A stretch of DNA of 64,000 bases from Pseudomonas sp. JQ170C (GTDB lineage: Bacteria > Pseudomonadota > Gammaproteobacteria > Pseudomonadales > Pseudomonadaceae), in contig NZ_CP141608.1 in assembly GCF_035581345.1 (NCBI RefSeq), positions 1,072,001 to 1,136,000 on the forward strand, read 5' to 3'. The notes under the pieces are model-generated. The model ran no database searches and was not told where the DNA came from. It saw only the letters and a program-made list of their open reading frames with translations. A program made the translations under genes and the position numbers. Below are positions 8,893-16,318 of this stretch, in pieces; position 1 is the first letter of the stretch, and each line of letters starts with the position of its first letter.

Positions 8893-11169
8893 TTAGAAGT
8901 GGACGCTGGTGGTCAGCAGGGCAGTGCGCCCGGCAGCCTGGTTGGCGAAGTGTGCGCTGTAGGCTTTGTCGTAGTAAGTCTCGTCGGTCAGGTTCTGCAC
9001 GTTCAGTTGCAGGTCGACGTTCTTGGTCAGCTTGTAGCTGGCCATGGCGTCGTAGCGCACATAAGAAGGCACATAGACCGTGTTGTTCAGGTCACCCCAG
9101 ACATCGTCGACATAGAACGCGCCACCACCCAGGGTGAGCTTGTCGGTGACGTTGTAGGTCGACCAGAGGCTGAAGCTGTTTTTCGGCGTGTTCGGCAGTT
9201 CGTTGCCTTTGGCCGGATTCACGCCGCCGGTCAGCTGGCCGTTGCGGTTACCCGCTTCGCCCGGATCAACGGCTTCGCTCTTGAGGTAGCTGTAGCCGGC
9301 GAATACTTGCCACTTGTCCGTCAGCTTGCCGCTGGCACCCAGCTCGATACCGTCGACACGGGTGGTGCCGGAGTTTTCGTAGGTGTTGTTGGCGACCAGC
9401 ACGCGGGTGTTTTCTTTCTCGGTGCGGAAAATCGCGGCAGTCAGCGACAGGCGCTCATGGAACAAGTCCCACTTGGTGCCCAGTTCATAGTTCTTGGTGG
9501 TTTCCGGTTCCAGGTCGCTCACCAGCGTACTGTTGCCCGGGGTGTTGGGGTTGGGGTCGACACCGTCGGTCACGCCACCTGGCGGCGTCGCCGATGTGGC
9601 GAAGGACGCGTAGATGCTGCCGTTATCGGCTGGCTTCCAGACCAGGCCTGCCTGCCAGCTCCAGAAGTGCGAATTGTTGCTCGCTTCGCCGGTGGTGGTG
9701 CTGTCGGCTTCGGTCTTGAACGAGTCATAGCGGGTGCCCAGGTTCAACAGCCACTGCGGATCGAGCTCGATGGTGTCAAACACATAGGCTGCGCGCGTGG
9801 TGGACTCGGTGTCGGTCACGCTGGCGTAGTTGCGCGTCACCGAGCCGTCCCATGGATCGTTCGGGTTGGGGTTGGACAGCGATGTGCAGGTCGGTGCCGT
9901 GCCTGGGTTGCAGGTCAGCTTGCTGTTCGGCGTGACGGTGTAACCACTGACCATGGTGTCTTCGCGGGTGAATTCGACGCCGGTGGAGTAGTTGTGCTTG
10001 AAGCCCAGGGCCTGGAATTCGCCAAACAGGTCAGTCTGGTTGGTGGTGGTGGAAGTGTTGCTGATGCGCGAGTTGGCACGGCGCCATACGGTACCGAACT
10101 GGCTGACGTTGTGAGCGCTGTCATCCGGTTGGGTCAGGACGTAATCCTGGCTGGTGCTGCCGTGGCGCAGGGTGTTCTTGACGGTCATCGCGTCATTGAG
10201 GTCATGCTCGATGGCAAAGGTGCTGATATCCGCACGGGTCTTGCGGAAGTCGCGATCCTTGAGCCCGTAGAAGTTGCTGCTGTCACCGCCGTCGACGGGT
10301 TTGTCGTGATCGTGCGCGGCGTTCGCGCCAGGCAGTTTGTAGCCATAGGGAATGCCCGAATCCGGGAGGTCGTTGCTTTCCATATGGTAGTAGTTGAGGT
10401 TGACCCGGGTCGGCGTGCCCAGGCCGAACGTCAGCGATGGCGCCACACCCCAGCGGTCGTAGTTGATCGAGTCGCGGCCTGCCACATTCTGCTCATGGCT
10501 CATCAGGTTCAGGCGGAACGCGGCGCTGTCGAGGAACTGGCGGTTCACGTCCAGGGTGTAACGACGGGTCTGGTCCGAGCCATAGGTGAAGCCGCCGTTG
10601 AGGAAGTCGCCCTGTTTCGGCGCTTTGCTCACCAGGTTGAGGCTACCACCTGCCGATCCGCGGCCGCCCATTGCCGAGTTGGGCCCTTTGCTGACTTCGA
10701 TGGATTCGACGGCGAAGATTTCGCGGGTCTGGGCACCGGTGTCACGCACGCCGTCCAGGTACGTGTCGCCCTGGGCGTCGAAGCCACGGATGAAGGGGCG
10801 GTCACCTTGAGGGTTGCCGCCTTCGCCGGCACCAAAGGTGACGCCAGGCACAGTGCGCAGTGCGTCCTGCAACGAAACGGCACCGGTGTCCTTGAGCACT
10901 TGCTGCGGGATGACGGTAATCGAGCGAGGGGTGTCTACCAATGGCGCGGTGTACTTCTGTGACGACGCACGTTCAACCTTGTAGTCGGTGCTCTCTTGCG
11001 CTTCACCGGTGACGCTGGTTGCGTCCAGGGCAATGGCGCCGTTCTTGGCCGGCGCTTCTTCTGCGGCGTAGGCCAGGTGGCCGGCAGAGGTGGCGGTAAT
11101 GGCCACGCCAATGGCGGAGGCGAGCAAGCGTGGTGAACTGACAGCAGTTGGCACATAGTGACGCGGCAT
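8893..11169 (-). CDS. piuA: TonB-dependent catecholate siderophore receptor (Fiu/PiuA type)
   Basis: Outer-membrane ferric-siderophore receptor of 758 residues. It has a cleavable signal peptide ending near Ala35 (AGHLAYA), a TonB-box region, and a plug domain with VDTPRSITVIPQQVL, LRTVPGVTFGAGEGG, RGFDAQGDTYLDGVRDTG and KGPNSAMGGRGSAGGSLN. A 22-strand barrel then ends in the C-terminal Phe expected for outer-membrane proteins (SVHF). The sequence resembles E. coli Fiu and Pseudomonas PiuA, which take up catecholate and some hydroxamate iron complexes and siderophore-conjugated antibiotics. AAGGGGA precedes the ATG. It is divergent from piuC, with a Fur-box-like site in the shared intergenic region. 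The ligand is not determinable here. Confidence 0.93.
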   Translation of the reverse strand: MPRHYVPTAVSSPRLLASAIGVAITATSAGHLAYAAEEAPAKNGAIALDATSVTGEAQESTDYKVERASSQKYTAPLVDTPRSITVIPQQVLKDTGAVSLQDALRTVPGVTFGAGEGGNPQGDRPFIRGFDAQGDTYLDGVRDTGAQTREIFAVESIEVSKGPNSAMGGRGSAGGSLNLVSKAPKQGDFLNGGFTYGSDQTRRYTLDVNRQFLDSAAFRLNLMSHEQNVAGRDSINYDRWGVAPSLTFGLGTPTRVNLNYYHMESNDLPDSGIPYGYKLPGANAAHDHDKPVDGGDSSNFYGLKDRDFRKTRADISTFAIEHDLNDAMTVKNTLRHGSTSQDYVLTQPDDSAHNVSQFGTVWRRANSRISNTSTTTNQTDLFGEFQALGFKHNYSTGVEFTREDTMVSGYTVTPNSKLTCNPGTAPTCTSLSNPNPNDPWDGSVTRNYASVTDTESTTRAAYVFDTIELDPQWLLNLGTRYDSFKTEADSTTTGEASNNSHFWSWQAGLVWKPADNGSIYASFATSATPPGGVTDGVDPNPNTPGNSTLVSDLEPETTKNYELGTKWDLFHERLSLTAAIFRTEKENTRVLVANNTYENSGTTRVDGIELGASGKLTDKWQVFAGYSYLKSEAVDPGEAGNRNGQLTGGVNPAKGNELPNTPKNSFSLWSTYNVTDKLTLGGGAFYVDDVWGDLNNTVYVPSYVRYDAMASYKLTKNVDLQLNVQNLTDETYYDKAYSAHFANQAAGRTALLTTSVHF

Positions 11170-11343
11170 TAGTGTTCCCCTTCCCCGGAAAATTCAGGCC
11201 GCGAAATATAATGTAAACAAATATGAGTAACAATTGAGAGGAATTGCTATTTGTACGGAATTTACAATCTTTACAATTTGTTACTGCCTGTTTCGAGCCG
11301 CTCAAACGTCCCCACACGCCGAAAGGGCTTGTAGTGAGTCAAT

Positions 11344-11362
11344 GGGAATCAATATCATTGCC
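11344..11362. promoter_or_regulatory. candidate Fur box between piuA and piuC
   Basis: The minus-strand reading GGCAATGATATTGATTCCC matches 13 of 19 positions of the Fur consensus GATAATGATAATCATTATC. It lies 28 bases before the piuC start, in the 221-base divergent region, where iron repression of both genes would be expected. Confidence 0.6.
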
Positions 11363-11390
11363 TCCTTTTCCGCCTTCAGGTGCCTGCGCC

Positions 11391-12071
11391 ATGCTGCTAC
11401 ATATTTCCGGGCTGTTCTCTACCGAGGAAGTCACGCGTATTCGCCAGGCCCTGGAGCAGACTGAGTGGACAGACGGCAAAATCACCGCCGGCTACCAGTC
11501 GGCCAAGGCCAAGCACAACCTGCAATTGCCCGAAGGGCATCCGCTGGCCAAGGAAATCGGCACGGCCCTGATCGAGCGCCTGTGGCAGCACCCGCAGTTC
11601 ATGTCGGCGGCGTTGCCGCACAAGGTCTTCCCGCCGTTGATCAACTGCTACCGCGAAGGCGGCAACTTCGGCTTTCACATCGACAATGCCCTGCGCCAGC
11701 CGCGTGGCAGCCACGAACGCGTCCGCACTGATCTTTCGTCCACGTTGTTCCTGAGCAACCCGCAAGACTATGACGGCGGCGAACTGGTCATCCAGGACAC
11801 CTATGGCCTGCAGCAGGTCAAGCTGGCTGCAGGCGACCTGGTGCTGTACCCCGGCACCAGCCTGCACAAGGTCAACCCGGTCACCCGCGGTGCGCGTTAT
11901 GCCGCCTTCTTCTGGACCCAGAGCCTGGTGCGCGAGGACAGCCAGCGCGCCTTGCTGTTCGAGATGGACAACGCCATTCAGCAGCTCACCGCCGACATGC
12001 CAGACCATCCGGCGCTGATCCAGCTCACCGGCACCTACCACAATCTGTTGCGTCGCTGGGTCGAGGTCTGA
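11391..12071 (+). CDS. piuC: PKHD-type Fe(II)/2-oxoglutarate hydroxylase PiuC
   Basis: 2-oxoglutarate- and iron-dependent dioxygenase of the PiuC/YbiX family, 226 residues, the usual family length. The metal triad is visible as His96 and Asp98 (GFHIDNAL) and His159 (TSLHKVNP), and Arg169 in [11 protein letters not shown] is placed to bind 2-oxoglutarate. I chose ATG 11391 because it gives [16 protein letters not shown], the standard N-terminus; the frame stays open upstream through the promoter region. It pairs with the divergent siderophore receptor and is followed after 3 bases by a Sel1 protein. The physiological substrate is not known from sequence. A putative Fur box precedes it. Confidence 0.93.
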   Translation: MLLHISGLFSTEEVTRIRQALEQTEWTDGKITAGYQSAKAKHNLQLPEGHPLAKEIGTALIERLWQHPQFMSAALPHKVFPPLINCYREGGNFGFHIDNALRQPRGSHERVRTDLSSTLFLSNPQDYDGGELVIQDTYGLQQVKLAAGDLVLYPGTSLHKVNPVTRGARYAAFFWTQSLVREDSQRALLFEMDNAIQQLTADMPDHPALIQLTGTYHNLLRRWVEV

Positions 12072-12074
12072 GTC

Positions 12075-12833
12075 ATGCCGTTCGAGTTGCGCAACCGCCA
12101 GGAACTGGACAGCGAACAGTTTGCCCAGATGCTTGAGCACAGCCCCGCCAAGGCGGCCCAGGCCTTGCTGGCAGCGGCCGGGCAGGGGATCGTCGAGGCC
12201 CAGCTATTGCTGGGGCAGATCCTGCTGGACGGTCGCGGTATCGAAAAAGACCCGGCCCTGGCGCGGCGCTGGTTCGCCATCGCGGCCAATGGCGGCAGCG
12301 CCATGGCCACCAACATGCTCGGTCGCTGCCTGGAGCATGGCTGGGGCGGTGACGTCGACCCGGCCCAGGCCGCTCGGCATTATCGTCAGGCGGCCCAGGC
12401 CGGCCTGGATTGGGGCTTGTACAACTACGCCAACCTGCTGGCGACCGGGCGCGGTGTGGCCAGGGACAACCTGGCCGCGCTGGCCTGTTATCGCCAGGCG
12501 GCCGAGCAGGGGCATGCCAAGTCAATGAACCTGCTGGGGCGTTACCTGGAAGAAGGCCAGCATTGCCCGCCGGATGTGGCGGGGGCGCAGCGCTGGTACC
12601 AGCGCTCGGCTGAAGCCGGGGATTTTCGCGGGCAATTCAGTCACGCCGGTGTGCTGGCAGCGCAAGGACGAACGCAAGACGCACTGGCATGGCTGCAGCG
12701 GGCGCTGGCGGCGGGCAATGTGAATTTCCTCAGGGTCGCCGGCCCTGCGCTGGAGCAGGCCGGGCAGCCCGAGATCCGCGCCCTGGCAGTGGACTACCGG
12801 GCGCGGCTGGCGCAGCTCGAAGCGCTCGCCTGA
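12075..12833 (+). CDS. Sel1/TPR repeat protein of the piu locus
   Basis: Protein of 252 residues made of Sel1-like repeats, for example GIVEAQLLLGQILLDGRGIEKDPALARRWFA in the first unit (about residues 37-70) and later units with GWGGDVDPAQAARHYRQA, GVARDNLAALACYRQA and AGAQRWYQRSAEAG. There is no signal peptide or transmembrane segment, so it is probably cytoplasmic. Sel1 arrays normally bind other proteins. It begins 3 bases after the piuC stop, so the two are surely co-translated, and the same pair occurs in P. aeruginosa next to piuA. Its exact role is unknown; support for PiuC or iron regulation is only an inference. Confidence 0.88.
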   Translation: MPFELRNRQELDSEQFAQMLEHSPAKAAQALLAAAGQGIVEAQLLLGQILLDGRGIEKDPALARRWFAIAANGGSAMATNMLGRCLEHGWGGDVDPAQAARHYRQAAQAGLDWGLYNYANLLATGRGVARDNLAALACYRQAAEQGHAKSMNLLGRYLEEGQHCPPDVAGAQRWYQRSAEAGDFRGQFSHAGVLAAQGRTQDALAWLQRALAAGNVNFLRVAGPALEQAGQPEIRALAVDYRARLAQLEALA

Positions 12834-12840
12834 ATGCAAA

Positions 12841-12907
12841 CGGGGCCAGCCCGTACCTGGTGACACCCAGGTACGGGCTGGCCCCGCGTCGGGCTGCAGC
12901 GCAGCCC
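12841..12907. terminator. bidirectional terminator hairpins between the Sel1 gene and speC
   Basis: A perfect 20-bp inverted repeat (left arm CGGGGCCAGCCCGTACCTGG at 12841-12860, right arm at 12867-12886, 6-base loop TGACAC) is followed by a second 7-bp hairpin, GGGCTGC/GCAGCCC (12891-12907). It lies between convergent genes. The sequence differs from the REP family of this window. Confidence 0.75.
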
Positions 12908-12917
12908 GGTACAACAC

Positions 12918-14081
12918 TTACAGGTAGAAGGCTTTCAGCGGCGGGAAGCCATTGAATTCCACGGCGCTGTAGCTGGTGGTGTAGGCGCCGGTCGACAGCC
13001 AGTACAGGCGGTCACCGATGGCCAGGTTCAGCGGCAGGCCGTACTTGTAGTGCTCGTACATGATGTCGGCGCTGTCGCAGGTTGGGCCTGCAATCACCAC
13101 TTCTTCCATCTCGCCTTTCTTCTCGGTCCAGATCGGGAACTTGATCGACTCGTCCATGGTTTCGATCAGGCCCGAGAACTTGCCCACGTCGGTGTAGACC
13201 CAGCGCTCGACCGCGGTACGCGACTTGCGCGCCACCAGCACCACTTCACTGACCAGGATGCCGGCGTTGGCAATCAGCGAACGGCCCGGCTCGAGGATGA
13301 TTTCCGGCAAGTCGTCACCGAAGTCTTCCTTGAGGAAGCGGATGATTTCTTCGGCGTAGGTTTCCAGGCTGTTGGTGCGGGTGATGTAGTTGGCCGGGAA
13401 GCCGCCACCCATGTTGATCAGCTTGAGTTCGATGCCGTCTTCTTCCTTCAGGCGCTCGAAGATCACCTTGACCTTGGCGATGGCCGCGTCCCAGACGCTG
13501 ATGTCGCGCTGCTGGGAGCCAACGTGGAAGGAAATGCCGTAAGGCACCAGGCCCAGGTCACGCGCCAGGATCAGCAGGTCCATGGCCATGTCGGTCTGGC
13601 AGCCGAACTTGCGCGACAGCGGCCAGTCGGCAGTGGTCGAGCCTTCGGTAAGGATGCGCACATAGACTTTCGAGCCGGGCGCGGCCTTGGCGATGTTGCG
13701 CAGGTCGGCTTCGGAGTCGGTGGCATACAGACGCACGCCCTTCTCGTAGAAGTAGCGGATGTCCTTGGATTTCTTGATGGTGTTGCCGTAGCTGATGCGA
13801 TCGGCACTGACGCCGCGGTCCATGACCTTGTCCAGCTCGTAGATCGAGGCGATGTCGAAGCTCGAGCCCTTTTCCTTGAGCAGGTCGATGATCTCCACGG
13901 CAGGGTTGGCCTTGACCGCGTAGTAGACCTTGGCGAATTCAAAACCCGCGCGCAGGTCGTCGTAGGCCTGGCTGATCATCTGGGTGTCGATGAGTACGAA
14001 CGGGGTTTCTTGCTTGTCGGCGAACGCCTTCATTTTCTGAAAGGTATCGCGCGCGAAGTAGTCTTCGACCTGAATCGACAT
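12918..14081 (-). CDS. speC: ornithine decarboxylase (fold III, bacterial ODC/ADC/DapDC family)
   Basis: PLP-dependent alanine-racemase-fold decarboxylase, 387 residues, that makes putrescine from ornithine. The PLP lysine is Lys57 (YYAVKANPAV). Other landmarks are GISFHVGSQQ, the glycine-rich phosphate loop GGGFPANY, EPGRSL, and the catalytic Cys in PTCDSADIM. I chose ATG 14081 (MSIQVEDYFARDTFQ), which has GGAG 9 bases upstream and gives the family length; in-frame starts at 14096 and 14174 would add unconserved residues. It is monocistronic, with an unusually long 5' region that contains a candidate promoter and a terminator-like hairpin. The family also includes lysine- or carboxynorspermidine-using enzymes, but ODC is the best call. 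Confidence 0.92.
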   Translation of the reverse strand: MSIQVEDYFARDTFQKMKAFADKQETPFVLIDTQMISQAYDDLRAGFEFAKVYYAVKANPAVEIIDLLKEKGSSFDIASIYELDKVMDRGVSADRISYGNTIKKSKDIRYFYEKGVRLYATDSEADLRNIAKAAPGSKVYVRILTEGSTTADWPLSRKFGCQTDMAMDLLILARDLGLVPYGISFHVGSQQRDISVWDAAIAKVKVIFERLKEEDGIELKLINMGGGFPANYITRTNSLETYAEEIIRFLKEDFGDDLPEIILEPGRSLIANAGILVSEVVLVARKSRTAVERWVYTDVGKFSGLIETMDESIKFPIWTEKKGEMEEVVIAGPTCDSADIMYEHYKYGLPLNLAIGDRLYWLSTGAYTTSYSAVEFNGFPPLKAFYL

Positions 14082-14186
14082 GCTTAGGGACTCCATGGGC
14101 AAACTGAAAAAATAAGTGGCTGCAACTGAACGCCCTCCGTATCCCCACTTTGGTTCGCCTACTTCCCAAGGCATGTCGCCGAAAGC

Positions 14187-14228
14187 AAAAAGGTCAACCG
14201 TGCCTGTTAAAGCGAGCTACGGGTGACC
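14187..14228 (-). promoter_or_regulatory. terminator-like hairpin in the speC leader (candidate attenuator)
   Basis: On the minus strand GGTCACCCGT pairs with a GCACGGTTGACC segment to form a stem of about 10 bp with one mismatch, and TTTTT (14191-14187) follows. It lies about 106 bases upstream of the speC start codon and downstream of the candidate promoter, so it would be transcribed as part of the leader. Confidence 0.5.
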
Positions 14229-14291
14229 TTGCTGTCTCGTCGTCAGTACTTGAGCCGGATGGATCGTTTCCAGCATGGACGTTCGGCGCGA

Positions 14292-14320
14292 ACTTTAGGA
14301 CCTGAGGGGCTCAAGATCAA
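14292..14320 (-). promoter_or_regulatory. candidate sigma-70 promoter of speC
   Basis: The minus-strand -35 TTGATC (14320-14315), a 17-base spacer and the -10 TAAAGT (14297-14292) each match 4 of 6 consensus positions. Transcription would start near 14285 and give a leader of about 200 bases. Confidence 0.4.
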
Positions 14321-14399
14321 CAAAAAATGTCGCGATTTTGCACACGTCTGTCGCCGCGTTTCGGCCAGTCACTTTGCTACCGACCCAGGTAAACAGTAG

Positions 14400-14632
14400 A
14401 TGTTCAATTTGATGACAAAAGCGTTAAAAATACCCGTATGCGCCGGGATCTTGTTGCTAGTCTGCTGCGCAGTCATTGGCCCCCATGATCGGCGAAGTTA
14501 GCCGCCAAAGGGCGTTAGAAAAACGCAATTTGCCACCTGTCTGCTTCAAGTCGGAAACGCGCAGCCGTTCAAATTTTTTTTCGCCCTGACAGCCGGTTCG
14601 CGGCGCGCCGGCCTCGTTCTTTTTTACGTACT
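14400..14632 (+). other. non-coding stretch with two terminator-like signals on the plus strand
   Basis: The 647-base gap between speC and fecI holds no credible gene. On the plus strand there is a small stem-loop GCGTT/AACGC (14512-14526), then GAAACG/CGTTC followed by TTTTTTTT (about 14554-14581), then GCCGG/CCGGC followed by TTCTTTTTT (14592-14625). The T8-ended hairpin is the kind of 3' end seen in Hfq-binding small RNAs. No strong promoter is visible upstream; TTCAAT with TAAAAA near 14402-14430 is weak. Confidence 0.3.
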
Positions 14633-14661
14633 CACACTTCGTCGGCGCTCAGGATCTTCGA

Positions 14662-14691
14662 TTGCTGTGCTTAATAAGAAACATTACTATT
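14662..14691 (+). promoter_or_regulatory. candidate fecI promoter with overlapping Fur-like site
   Basis: TTGCTG (14662-14667), a 17-base spacer and TACTAT (14685-14690) could be the promoter. AATAAGAAACATTACTATT (14673-14691), overlapping the -10, matches 11 of 19 positions of the Fur consensus. Iron repression is expected for fecI-type genes, but both matches are weak. Confidence 0.35.
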
Positions 14692-14728
14692 CGCGCCTTC
14701 CCTCATTGCCTGGCGTAACCCCCGCATC

Positions 14729-15217
14729 GTGTCGCGACACAAAGGCTTTCTCGACCACTACCATGAGCTGATCGGCACCTGGACGCGCAAGTTGCGTAAT
14801 CGCCAGCAAGCCGAGGACCTGGCTCATGATGCCTTTGTCCGGGTGCTGGAAAATGACCAGGCCGGGGTCGAGCAGCCGCGCGCCTACCTGCACCAGACCG
14901 CACGCAATATTGCCGTTGACGGCTACCGCCGCGAAGACCGGCGCCAGGCCCTGGAGCAGGACGCCTGGGTACCTGGAGCCGACGCCCATGGCGACCCGGA
15001 GGCCTACATGCATGCCATCGAGCTGGCCGACAGCGTGGAGCGCGCCCTGGCGCAACTGCCGCTCAATTGCCGTCGGGTGTTCATCTGGCAGAAGCTCGAA
15101 GGCCTGTCCCAGGCGGAAATCGCCGAACGCATGGGCTTGACCAAGAACATGGTCGAAAAGTATATGATCCGCACGCTCCGGCATCTGCGTGAGCACCTGG
15201 ATGTGTCAACGAGATGA
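14729..15217 (+). CDS. fecI: ECF sigma factor, FecI type
   Basis: Iron-starvation ECF sigma factor of 162 residues. Region 2 is seen as LRNRQQAEDLAHDAFVRVLE, and region 4 as LPLNCRRVFIWQKLEGLSQ followed by the helix-turn-helix AEIAERMGLTKNMVEKYMIR. It should direct RNA polymerase to the fecA promoter when the receptor signals through FecR. Translation starts at GTG 14729 (MSRHKGFLDHYHELIG); no strong ribosome site is visible. The stop overlaps the first possible fecR start (ATGA at 15214-15217), so the anti-sigma partner is translationally coupled. Confidence 0.93.
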   Translation: MSRHKGFLDHYHELIGTWTRKLRNRQQAEDLAHDAFVRVLENDQAGVEQPRAYLHQTARNIAVDGYRREDRRQALEQDAWVPGADAHGDPEAYMHAIELADSVERALAQLPLNCRRVFIWQKLEGLSQAEIAERMGLTKNMVEKYMIRTLRHLREHLDVSTR

Positions 15218-16209
15218 GGCAGGCGAATGTTCACATGAATCAGCAGGCGTGCCCGTGCGGCAACGAGGCCGTGCGCAAGCAGGCGGCGCAGTGGTTTGCC
15301 CGCAGTTGTGACGGCGCACTGGCCCAGGACCAGCAGGCGCAACTGGCGACGTGGCTGGTGCAGCATCCCCAGCATCAATATGAATACGATCAGTTCGCCC
15401 GCCTGTGGGGCGCAGCTGATGAAATTCCGCGTGAGCGTCTTGAGGCCTTGTGCCAGCCCGATCCGGTGCGCGAGTTGCCGCGCCGACGTTTTCTCCAGCA
15501 GGCGCTGGCCGCCGGCATCGCGGTTGCCGCCGTGGGGCTTGGCTGGTTCGGTTGGCAACAGCATCAGCTCAATTTCCAGGACCAGATGCAAACCGCCCTG
15601 GGTGAGCGTCGCCAGTTGAGCCTGCCCGATGGCTCGCAACTGGAACTCAACGGACGCACCGAGTTGAAGGTCGATTTCAGCGCAGGCCTTCGGCGCATCG
15701 AGCTGGTGGCGGGGGAGGTGATGTTCAGCGTCGCCCACGACACCGCCCGGCCTTTTGTGGTGAGCACCGGCAACGGCACGGTGACCGTCACCGGCACCCG
15801 TTTTGATGTGCGCCTGGACCCGTCCCGAACCCGCGTGGCGGTGGAACAAGGGTCGGTCAAGGTTCAGGGGCGCGACGCGAGCCAGGCGCTACTGACCGCC
15901 GGGCTCGGTTCGCAGATCGACGCCCAGGGCACGGTTGCCGAGCCTTATGCGGTGGACGCAGCCGCGCTCACGGCCTGGCGCAAGGGCAAGCTGGTGTTCA
16001 ACGATGCACCCTTGAGCGACGTGGTCGAGGAGGTGTCCCGCTACCGTGCCCAGCCGCTGCGCGTGGCGCCGGGCAAAATTGCCGCCCTGCGCCTGAGCAG
16101 CACCTTCAGCAGTGACGACACCGACGCCCTGCTGCGCGCCTTGCCGAGCATCCTGCCGGTGGCCATCAAGACCCACGCCGACGGCTCCAGCGAAATAATC
16201 GGAAAATAA
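15214..16209 (+). CDS. fecR: FecR-type anti-sigma/transmembrane sensor
   Basis: Inner-membrane regulator of 331 residues that links the ligand-loaded receptor to FecI. The N-terminal DUF4880 domain (QAAQWFARSCDGALAQDQQA) should bind the sigma factor in the cytoplasm. One transmembrane helix follows at about residues 97-115, preceded by RRR, a Tat-like twin-arginine feature. The periplasmic FecR domain (LPDGSQLELNGRTELKVDFS, VTGTRFDVRLDPSRTRVAVE) and a C-terminal STN-like region (STFSSDDTDALLRALP) complete it. The start is either ATG 15214, which overlaps the fecI stop, or ATG 15235, which has GAGGCAGG 9-12 bases upstream. The operon order fecI-fecR-fecA supports the role. Confidence 0.92.
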   Translation: MRQANVHMNQQACPCGNEAVRKQAAQWFARSCDGALAQDQQAQLATWLVQHPQHQYEYDQFARLWGAADEIPRERLEALCQPDPVRELPRRRFLQQALAAGIAVAAVGLGWFGWQQHQLNFQDQMQTALGERRQLSLPDGSQLELNGRTELKVDFSAGLRRIELVAGEVMFSVAHDTARPFVVSTGNGTVTVTGTRFDVRLDPSRTRVAVEQGSVKVQGRDASQALLTAGLGSQIDAQGTVAEPYAVDAAALTAWRKGKLVFNDAPLSDVVEEVSRYRAQPLRVAPGKIAALRLSSTFSSDDTDALLRALPSILPVAIKTHADGSSEIIGK

Positions 16210-16318
16210 ATTCAGGTTTTTTTTCAGTTGTTCGTCTTCCTGGCCAACTGCAACTGCCAAGCATTTCCATTTGCATGCAGATGGCACTTATCCCGGACCT
16301 TCAGGATTTCTCGACGAC

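Noticed and set aside
8866..10962. 698-residue open frame opposite the siderophore receptor
   Set aside because: It is antisense to a full-length, well-matched receptor. Its composition (runs of Val, Gly, Ala) is that of a reverse reading of high-GC coding DNA.
11203..11260. Second Fur box close to the piuA start
   Set aside because: AT-rich with a CAATT/AATTG inverted repeat, but the match to the Fur consensus is poor.
16200..16240. Possible iron-starvation sigma promoter (TAAAT...CGTC) before fecA
   Set aside because: The spacing between TAAAT and CGT is 21 bases instead of about 16, so it does not fit the known pattern.
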